Part shown: positions 1 to 5,015 of the stretch, one piece after another
Position numbering within the stretch: the stretch's first letter is position 1
Layout of the letters: every line of letters begins with the position of its first letter
Source: Clostridia bacterium
GTDB lineage: Bacteria; Bacillota; Clostridia; TANB77; CAG-508
Assembly: GCA_022790685.1 (NCBI GenBank)
Contig: JAAVXQ010000139.1
Location: 1-5,015, forward strand
Direction: 5' to 3'
DNA length: 5,015 nt
Position numbers and translations under genes: made by a program
Notes under the pieces: generated by a model
Seen by the model: only the letters and a program-made list of their open reading frames with translations
Told to the model about the DNA's origin: nothing
The model's database searches: none

Positions 1-31
1 AAAAATTAAATCCTTTTTTATTTTTAGTTAT

Positions 32-1168
32 TTACACTTCTTCTTTTTCTAAAGCTTTCTTTCTATTTGAGATAAACTCCATTATTACTATTTTAATAAA
101 TGCCATCACTGGAACTCCTAAAAACATTCCAAGTACTCCAAAATATGCTCCACCCACTGTTACTGCAAAAATTACTAAAATAGGGCTTAAATCCAGCGAT
201 GTTCCAAGAATTCTTGGATTTATTATATTTGCATCTATCTGTTGTAGAACTATAATTACTAAGGCTACCCATACAGCTTTCATAATTCCGCCAGTAAATA
301 TTGTTATAATTATTGCTATTGTTACAGCTATAATTGCTCCAAAATATGGTATTATATTAAATAATCCTATTAAAAATCCTAGTAAAGTAGCATATTTTAC
401 TTTCATTATTAACATAGCTACGCTACAAATCACTCCAACTATAAATGCATCTATTATTTGGCTACTTACAAATGAATAAAATATTCTGTTTGTTTTTTCA
501 TAATATACTGCTAATTTATTATACGTTTTTTGACTAAATATTGCTTTAGATAAATTTTTAGTAAAACTCTTAATATCATTTCTTTCTAATAATAAATATA
601 CTGATACCACTAAAGTAACAAATGCATCAAATATAATTCCTGCTGCTCCTACAATTCCTTTTATATATTGGCTTATATTTTCAAAATCAAACCATTTAAG
701 TATTTCATCTGTAAAATTAAATTTTTGTAAATCTTCAATTAAAATTGGTATATTAAGTTTTGCCCATATTGAATCATCTGGTACTTCTTTAAAGAATGCA
801 ATAGCATCATTATAATAATTTGGCAAACTACCAACTAAATCAGATACACTTGTAGAAATTGTCGGAATAATAAAGTTTACTGATACAAATATTATTAAAA
901 TTGCGATAGCATATACTGTAAATACAGATAAACCTCTTGCTATCTTTTTTAAATATTTATTAGACTTGTACAAATCTTCAATTTTCTTTGAAGGCATGTA
1001 TAGCATATATGCAATAATTATTGCCATAAGGAATGGCATTAATAAACTTAGGAAACCTCCAAACCATGTAAATAGTGTAGATACACTATCTATTGTCTTA
1101 TATACAGCTATAACAGCTACTGCAAAAGAAAACCAAAAGATCCATTTTTTCCAATCTTTTTCTTTCAT
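32..1168 (-). CDS. AI-2E family (PerM/YtvI-type) membrane transporter
   Basis: A complete 378-residue polytopic membrane protein. Hydrophobic segments are visible at about residues 8-26, 33-58, 78-102, 170-194, 235-256, 259-280, 282-308 and 328-364. A long soluble stretch (about 103-168) lies between the third and fourth segments, as is usual for the AI-2E/UPF0118 family. The family's C-terminal signature is present: QQIDANIINPRILG (309-322), then DLSPILVIFAVTVGGAYFG (326-344) and a GVPVMAF motif (351-357). Characterised members export autoinducer-2 or act as ion/H+ antiporters; the substrate here cannot be told from sequence. The ATG is well supported: AGGAG (1178-1174) lies five bases upstream, the N-terminus MKEKDWKKW is a short basic lead into the first helix, and the length is normal. 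The gene has its own promoter and is probably transcribed apart from the comM-dprA-yraN cluster upstream. No terminator is visible in the 31 bases after the stop. Confidence 0.93.
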   Translation of the reverse strand: MKEKDWKKWIFWFSFAVAVIAVYKTIDSVSTLFTWFGGFLSLLMPFLMAIIIAYMLYMPSKKIEDLYKSNKYLKKIARGLSVFTVYAIAILIIFVSVNFIIPTISTSVSDLVGSLPNYYNDAIAFFKEVPDDSIWAKLNIPILIEDLQKFNFTDEILKWFDFENISQYIKGIVGAAGIIFDAFVTLVVSVYLLLERNDIKSFTKNLSKAIFSQKTYNKLAVYYEKTNRIFYSFVSSQIIDAFIVGVICSVAMLIMKVKYATLLGFLIGLFNIIPYFGAIIAVTIAIIITIFTGGIMKAVWVALVIIVLQQIDANIINPRILGTSLDLSPILVIFAVTVGGAYFGVLGMFLGVPVMAFIKIVIMEFISNRKKALEKEEV

Positions 1169-1209
1169 AATAACTCCTATTTTCTTTATTTTATAGTATC
1201 TTTAAGTAT

Positions 1210-1238
1210 ATTATAGCTTTAAAAAACTTTAAAAACAA
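1210..1238 (-). promoter_or_regulatory. sigma-A-like promoter of the AI-2E family gene
   Basis: On the minus strand a perfect TATAAT (1215-1210) sits 17 bases downstream of TTGTTT (1238-1233), a partial match to the -35 consensus TTGACA. Transcription would start near 1203, giving a leader of about 35 bases that contains the AGGAG at 1178-1174. A second, weaker TATAAA lies at about 1195-1190. This promoter makes the membrane-protein gene a separate transcription unit. Chance TATAAT matches are common in DNA this AT-rich, which limits confidence. Confidence 0.55.
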
Positions 1239-1294
1239 TATATTTATAAATTCTTAATAAATATGATATATTTTTGTATTATTTATAATAAAAA

Positions 1295-1651
1295 TTACCA
1301 AAATAAATTTTTTAAATGATTAATTAAGAATTTATTTTCTTTTTTATAAATTTCTATAATGTCATATCTAATGGAAAAATCTTTTATATTATTCAAATAC
1401 ATAAAAAACTTACTAACTTCTTTTATATGTTTTTGCTTAATAAAATTTACTGAATCTACAGGCTTTCCATAATTTTCGTTTCTCCTTGTTTTTACTTCTA
1501 TAAATACTATATCTTCTTTATCTTTAGCAATAATGTCTATTTCTCCTTTTGCACACTTAAAATTTCTAGCTATAATTTCATATTCATTTTTTTCTAAATA
1601 TCTACTTGCAATTTCTTCACCTTTATTTCCTAATTCTATTTTTTCTTTAAT
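1295..1651 (-). CDS. yraN: YraN/UPF0102 family nuclease-like protein without a standard start codon
   Basis: An open frame of 118 residues that shows the whole YraN family pattern. The N-terminal ELGNKGEEIASRYLEKNEYE (about 6-25) and ARNF (28-31) are followed by the core GEIDIIAKD (36-44) and VFIEVKTR (49-56), which supply the acidic residues and ExK of a restriction-endonuclease-like fold. Then come YGKPVDSV (61-68) and a C-terminal half rich in Lys and hydrophobic residues. The biochemical role is not firmly established; the gene often neighbours comM and dprA. It overlaps the end of dprA by about 16 bases. No ATG, GTG or TTG precedes the conserved region: the frame is closed by TAA at 1654-1652, and the first codon after it is ATT (1651-1649). 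An AGGAG lies ten bases upstream, so ATT is the best start candidate, either as a real near-cognate start or as a damaged ATG. The next in-frame ATG falls in the C-terminal third. The frame itself is intact. Confidence 0.8.
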   Translation of the reverse strand: MKEKIELGNKGEEIASRYLEKNEYEIIARNFKCAKGEIDIIAKDKEDIVFIEVKTRRNENYGKPVDSVNFIKQKHIKEVSKFFMYLNNIKDFSIRYDIIEIYKKENKFLINHLKNLFW

Positions 1652-2521
1652 TTATAACCAACTCCTATTTCCTCTTCTATAATATTCTCTATTTGCATCT
1701 CAAATAGTAAATTTAATACTTCATTTCTGTTAATTTTTAATATATATATGATTTCATCTATATTTTTTGCTCCACACTTAAGTAGCCCTATAAGGTTTTT
1801 ATATTTTTCATTATAATTCTCTTCAAAATTATCAACTTTGTTGATAGTTTTCCTCTTTTTGTTCAAAAACTGTGGAAATCTTTCTAGTATATCTTCTATT
1901 TCTGTGGTTAGAATTCCTCCCTCCTTTATTATTCTGTGTACAACAAAGCTATATTTACTATCTATCCTTCCGTGGTACAGCAAAAATTAACTTTCCTTGT
2001 TCTTTCGCATACCTTACGGTTATAGCAGTTCCGCTCCTATATGCACCTTCTATTACTAATATTCCCACAGATAAAGCTGATATTATTCTATTTCTTTTTG
2101 GAAAATATTCACTTTTATATCTTTCATTTGGAGGATATTCAGAAATTATTGCTCCCTTTTCTTTTATAATTTCTTCAAATAGCTTTTTATTTTCTTTTGG
2201 GTATATATAATTAAAGCCTCCACCTAAAACAGCTATTGTTTTTGATTGATTTGAAAGTGCAATTCTATGTGCCAAACTATCAGTGCCACTTGCCATTCCA
2301 CTAGTTATTACAATATCTCTTAATGCTAACTCTGTTACAATTTTATTTGCTACCATAGTACCATATTCAGTTATTTTCCTTGTTCCAACTACCGCAAAAC
2401 TATCTTCAAAAATTAATTCTTTATTTCCTAATATATATAATCTTTCAGGTGAATCTTTTATATATTTTAATTTATCTGGAAAATCTTTATTTTCCATTAT
2501 ATAAATATCTTCTTTACTCAT
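1636..2521 (-). pseudogene. dprA: dprA (smf), DNA processing protein A, split by a one-base frameshift
   Basis: DprA binds incoming single-stranded DNA and loads RecA during natural transformation. The first piece (2521-1958, 187 residues) holds most of the Rossmann-like domain: VGTRK (45-49), SGMASGTD (74-81), YPKEN (107-111), ISEYPP (126-131), FPKRNRIISAL (140-150), and SGTAITVR with FAVP (163-183). After FAVP it ends in RKDR and a stop. The family continues as FAVPG, and GRIDSKYS does follow in the next frame, so one extra base (C on the minus strand, about position 1972) separates the pieces. Removing it gives a 294-residue protein. The second piece ends in a winged-helix domain (NIDEIIYILKINRNEV, then GVGYKL). 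The ATG at 2521 is forced: it overlaps the comM stop by eight bases and has an in-frame TAG three codons upstream, so the N-terminal SAM/HhH-like domain seen in many DprA proteins is absent. A residual oddity is SFVVHR where SxGTNR is usual. The gene may be truly broken or the base may be a sequencing error. Confidence 0.85.
1662..1666 (-). promoter_or_regulatory. candidate ribosome binding site of yraN
   Basis: AGGAG on the minus strand, ten bases before the ATT at 1651. It is embedded in the dprA 3' end, where it encodes part of the EIGVGY segment, so it may be fortuitous. It matters because it is what singles out ATT among the non-standard start candidates: the other one, ATA at 1639, would lie 22 bases away. 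The same nine bases, ATAGGAGTT, precede the start of the AI-2E family gene. Confidence 0.4.
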
Positions 2522-4028
2522 TTTTATCTAAGCTCCTATATTCTATTGCTTCAATTATATGTTCTTTTTTAATGATTTCACTTTTCTCCATATCTGCTAC
2601 TGTTCTTGCTACTTTTATTATTTTTGTATATGCTCTTGCACTTAAATTTAATTTTTCAAAAGCAAAATTTAAAATCTTACTTGCTGATGTATCTATTTGG
2701 CAATATTTTTTTATAAGCTTAGGAGTTAATTCTGAATTTGAATATATTTTTTCTTCTTTATACCTTTCTAATTGAATTTTTCTACATTGGTTTACTCTTG
2801 ATTTTATATTTTTAGAGCTTTCTGTATCTTCTGACATAATTTCTGTTATTTTAGGTTTATTAACTTGAACTTGTATATCAAACCTATCTAACATTGGTCC
2901 ACTCAGTCTTGCTCTGTAATTCTTTTTTTGAGCTTCACTACAAGTACACTCTTTTTCTTTGCTCCCTAAGTATCCACAGGGGCATGGATTCATACTTGCT
3001 ACTAACATAAAATTACATGGATATGTAAGAGTTATATTACTTCTTGTTATTGAAACATATTTATCCTCCATAGGAGCTCTTAAAACTTCTAAAGTACTTT
3101 TTTTAAATTCTAATAGTTCGTCTAAAAATAATACTCCATGATGGGATAAACTTATTTCCCCTGGTCTTGGCAGTTTACCACCACCAATTAATCCAACTCC
3201 AGAAATTGTATGATGAGGGCTTCTAAAAGGCCTTTCCTTTACTAAATAGTTGTCCTTTAATATTCCTGCTATGCTATGAATTTTTGTAACCTCTAAAGCC
3301 TCTTCAAAACTCAAATCTGGTAAAATGGTCGTTATCCTTCTTGACATCATTGTTTTTCCAGAACCAGGCACTCCAATTAAAAGGCAATTATGGCTTCCAG
3401 CTGCACATATCTCTAAAGCTCTTTTTATATTTTTCTGTCCTTTTACTTCCGAAAAGTCAATTATGCTTTCTGCTATTTCTTGTTTATTATCTTCAAGTTT
3501 TGGAACTGATATTTTTACAGCTCCATTTAAAAATTTTATAAGTTCCTTTAAGTTTTTAACTATTACAATTTCTAGTCCTTTTACAATGCTTGCTTCTTTA
3601 TAATTTTCATATGGAATTATTACTCTTTTTATATTATGTTTCATCGCTTCTATACACATAGGTAAAATTCCATTTACGCTTTTTATATCTCCATTTAATG
3701 AAAGCTCTCCTATAAATATCGTTGCCTTTTCTTCTTTTTCTTTTATTATTTGCATAGCCTTTAGTAGTGCTACTGTTATTGCTAGGTCTAATATTGCGCC
3801 ATCCTTTCTAAAACTTGCTGGAGATAAATTTATAATATATCTCATACTTTTTAATTCAATTCCTGTATTTCTTATTGCTGTTCTTATTCTTTCTTTTGAC
3901 TCTTTAACAGCTATATCTGGAAGACCTACTATTTCCCAAGTTGGCATTCCTTTTGATATATCTACTTCAACATTTATTATCCTTCCTTCTAAACCTTGTA
4001 AATTTATGCTTTGTGCTGTTGATAATAT
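2514..4028 (-). CDS. comM: ComM/YifB family AAA+ ATPase, non-standard start codon
   Basis: ComM is a hexameric AAA+ helicase that promotes branch migration when transformed DNA is integrated. Counting from the ATA at 4028 the protein has 504 residues, the usual family length. The N-terminal ChlI-like domain carries VEVDISKGMP (about 19-28), VGLPDIAVKESKERIR (34-49) and LSPASFRKDGAILDLAI (68-84). The ATPase core follows: Walker A GVPGSGKT (219-226), FRSPHHTIS (268-276), Walker B VLFLDE (299-304), NPCPCGYLG with a second CTC pair (Cys 349, 351, 361, 363; possible metal site), and LDRFD (380-384). The C-terminal Mg-chelatase domain includes LSARAYTKIIKVARTVAD. The first in-frame ATG is at 3947, but 27 conserved-looking residues precede it (LSTAQSINLQGLEG through VEVDISKG), so it is internal. 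The frame is closed by TAA at 4034-4032 and contains no ATG, GTG or TTG before 3947. ATA at 4028 aligns with the usual initial Met. The dprA start overlaps its end. No convincing promoter is visible between it and the upstream terminator. Confidence 0.9.
   Translation of the reverse strand: MLSTAQSINLQGLEGRIINVEVDISKGMPTWEIVGLPDIAVKESKERIRTAIRNTGIELKSMRYIINLSPASFRKDGAILDLAITVALLKAMQIIKEKEEKATIFIGELSLNGDIKSVNGILPMCIEAMKHNIKRVIIPYENYKEASIVKGLEIVIVKNLKELIKFLNGAVKISVPKLEDNKQEIAESIIDFSEVKGQKNIKRALEICAAGSHNCLLIGVPGSGKTMMSRRITTILPDLSFEEALEVTKIHSIAGILKDNYLVKERPFRSPHHTISGVGLIGGGKLPRPGEISLSHHGVLFLDELLEFKKSTLEVLRAPMEDKYVSITRSNITLTYPCNFMLVASMNPCPCGYLGSKEKECTCSEAQKKNYRARLSGPMLDRFDIQVQVNKPKITEIMSEDTESSKNIKSRVNQCRKIQLERYKEEKIYSNSELTPKLIKKYCQIDTSASKILNFAFEKLNLSARAYTKIIKVARTVADMEKSEIIKKEHIIEAIEYRSLDKNE
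2533..2537 (-). promoter_or_regulatory. ribosome binding site deciding the dprA start
   Basis: AGGAG on the minus strand, eleven bases before the ATG at 2521 and inside the 3' end of comM. The spacing is slightly long. Together with the overlapping ATGAGTAA (dprA start, comM stop) it points to translational coupling and supports the short form of DprA. Confidence 0.55.
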
Positions 4029-4033
4029 ACTTT

Positions 4034-4043
4034 ATCACTTCTC
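4034..4043 (-). promoter_or_regulatory. candidate extended ribosome binding site of comM
   Basis: GAGAAGTGAT on the minus strand matches the extended Shine-Dalgarno sequence AGGAGGTGAT at seven of ten positions, including the whole GTGAT end. It lies five bases before the ATA at 4028, the spacing expected for this form of the site. It supports initiation near 4028 rather than at the internal ATG at 3947. The GTG inside it (4038-4036) is out of frame with comM by one base. Confidence 0.45.
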
Positions 4044-4080
4044 TTTCTTTTGATTTTTTATTTTCTAACATCTATTTTCA

Positions 4081-4118
4081 AATAAAATAAAAAAAGAGCA
4101 CTTTTATTTTAAGTGCCC
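4081..4118 (-). terminator. intrinsic terminator after the G5-3D protein gene
   Basis: On the minus strand GGGCACTT (4118-4111), a seven-base loop AAAATAA (4110-4104) and AAGTGCTC (4103-4096) form an eight-pair stem with one G-T pair. Seven T residues follow (4095-4089), then ATTTTATT. It begins 15 bases after the stop codon of the upstream gene, as a Rho-independent terminator should. It separates that gene from the comM cluster. Confidence 0.9.
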
Positions 4119-4133
4119 CCTAAATATTTAATT

Positions 4134-5015
4134 CTAATAATATATATGACATTCTATATTTCTTCTTCCAAATTGTTTACATTCAGATAGAGTATCCATA
4201 TATATATCAATTCTATTATTTGATATTGCTCCACCTCTATCTTGTACTACAAACCATCCTCCATTTGGTCTATCTGCAAATGATGGAATGTATATAACTG
4301 TTCCCATTGGAACTCCTTTTCCTGCTGCTACTGTATACCATGATGTTGCCATTGCTCCACTTGCTGTTCTTCCATACCCTGGACTGTTTGGACTTTTGCC
4401 ACAAGTAGAAGCTGTATATGCTGACGCATTTAAAGTTACTACTGTTGGCGTTCTTCCTTCTACACTTGCTGCTATAGAAGATGATGAACCATTTGCTCTA
4501 GAACCAGATCTTGATATTATTCTTGTAGATATTTGAATTATTTTATCTACTGGTTCTTTTATTACTGTTTCAGAAACTACTGCTCTTTCTATTTCTTGTT
4601 CATCTTGATATCTTACTTTATATTTTATTTCTTTTAATCCATTTTTTCCTTTTTGTAATACCTTGTCTGTGGTTTCTGTTCCTACTGTAGAAACATCTTT
4701 TGTAACTGTTTCATAAGGTATTTCTACTTGTTCTGTTATAATTTTCTCTGTTATTTTAACATATTTACCTAAAATTTCTTCTGTTGAAACATTAGAAACT
4801 TCTTCTGAAACAACTACTTTTTCTTCTGTTATTTTACTTATAGTTATTTTTTTAGATGAATCTATGTTTGAAGCTTCTTTTGGGTAAACTTCTTCATCTG
4901 GTAATACTAAAATATGATTTTCAGATAATATATCTGATACTGATACACTAGATGTCATAACAGTTATTTTAGTATTATCTGGAAATATTATATCAACATA
5001 ATTAATTTCTGATCT
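4134..5015 (-). CDS. DUF348-G5-3D domain cell-wall protein (RpfB/YabE-like), N-terminus outside the window
   Basis: An open frame of 293 visible residues that runs through the window edge. The ATG at 4958 is internal, because the 19 codons before it continue the same domain. Visible residues 1 to about 60 resemble a ubiquitin-like DUF348 repeat (VSVSDILSENHILVLPDEEV). A G5 domain follows at about 86-164 with IPYETVTKDVSTVGTETTDK, QKGKNGLKEIKYKVRY and VIKEPVDKII. After a Ser/Gly-rich linker (about 168-182) the protein ends in a 3D domain: ASAYTASTCGKSP, YGRTASGAMAT, GVPMGTVIYIP, and the three family aspartates in VVQDRGGAI (D259) and NRIDIYMD (D270, D274), then FGRR. Proteins of this layout (YabE, RpfB-like) are usually secreted and bind or cleave peptidoglycan; the 3D domain is related to lytic transglycosylases of the MltA/double-psi barrel type. 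A signal peptide or membrane anchor and more DUF348 copies would lie outside the window. It is followed by its own terminator, so there is no sign of co-expression with comM. Confidence 0.9.
   Translation of the reverse strand, partial: RSEINYVDIIFPDNTKITVMTSSVSVSDILSENHILVLPDEEVYPKEASNIDSSKKITISKITEEKVVVSEEVSNVSTEEILGKYVKITEKIITEQVEIPYETVTKDVSTVGTETTDKVLQKGKNGLKEIKYKVRYQDEQEIERAVVSETVIKEPVDKIIQISTRIISRSGSRANGSSSSIAASVEGRTPTVVTLNASAYTASTCGKSPNSPGYGRTASGAMATSWYTVAAGKGVPMGTVIYIPSFADRPNGGWFVVQDRGGAISNNRIDIYMDTLSECKQFGRRNIECHIYY

Noticed and set aside
1..31. A and T runs downstream of the AI-2E family gene, considered as its terminator.
   Set aside because: No GC-containing stem is visible; a terminator may lie beyond the window edge.
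1240..1264. An inverted repeat ATATTTAT / ATAAATAT with a nine-base loop between yraN and the AI-2E family gene, considered as a terminator.
   Set aside because: The eight-pair stem has only A-T pairs, so it would be unstable; such repeats arise by chance in this composition. The T-run after it overlaps the -35 region of the next promoter.
1872..3603. Several plus-strand open frames of 60 to 130 codons opposite dprA and comM, and similar ones opposite the G5-3D and AI-2E family genes.
   Set aside because: All lie antisense to well-supported conserved genes, show no recognisable domains and are rich in Leu, Ile, Phe and Ser, as expected of antisense shadows.
3967..4071. A 34-codon minus-strand ORF beginning ATG at 4071 and overlapping the start of comM in another frame.
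   Set aside because: It has no ribosome binding site, is Lys/Arg-rich as expected for out-of-frame AT-rich DNA, and most of it overlaps strongly conserved ComM coding sequence. It could serve as a comM leader only with a frameshift, which is covered under the comM start finding.
4053..4081. TTGAAA (4081-4076) followed 17 bases later by AAAAAT, considered as a comM promoter.
   Set aside because: The -10 element is poor and the -35 abuts the terminator T-tract. No better candidate lies in this short gap, so the promoter of the cluster remains unidentified.

Overview
The window comes from a strongly AT-rich bacterial chromosome, most likely a low-GC Firmicute of the class Clostridia. The grounds are the base composition, AGGAG-type ribosome binding sites, a TATAAT promoter, and a DUF348-G5-3D cell-wall protein of a kind typical of Firmicutes. 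All five genes lie on the minus strand, so the reading order runs from high to low coordinates.

Layout in transcription order. (1) 5015-4134 is the C-terminal part of a secreted cell-wall protein (DUF348-like, G5 and 3D domains). It runs off the window edge and ends in a clear intrinsic terminator at 4118-4081. (2) 4028-1295 is a tight three-gene cluster: comM/yifB (AAA+ helicase of the Mg-chelatase type), dprA (loader of RecA onto single-stranded DNA) and yraN (UPF0102, nuclease-like fold). Their ends overlap by 8 and about 16 bases, so they are probably one operon and translationally coupled. comM and dprA serve natural transformation and recombination; yraN often accompanies them. (3) After a short AT-rich spacer carrying its own sigma-A-like promoter (1238-1210), 1168-32 encodes an AI-2E family (PerM/YtvI-type) membrane protein.

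The most notable point is that all three genes of the middle cluster are abnormal while both flanking genes look normal. comM has no ATG, GTG or TTG where the family's N-terminus should begin, only an ATA. dprA carries a one-base insertion that splits it in two in the middle of the conserved FAVPG motif. yraN is conserved throughout but also lacks a standard start codon, with ATT the only well-placed candidate. It is therefore easy to miss and leaves an apparently empty stretch between 1295 and 1635. The causes could be real decay of a competence operon, near-cognate AUA/AUU start codons, or base-call/assembly errors; the sequence alone does not decide. I found no wholly new system, mobile element, CRISPR array or RNA gene.
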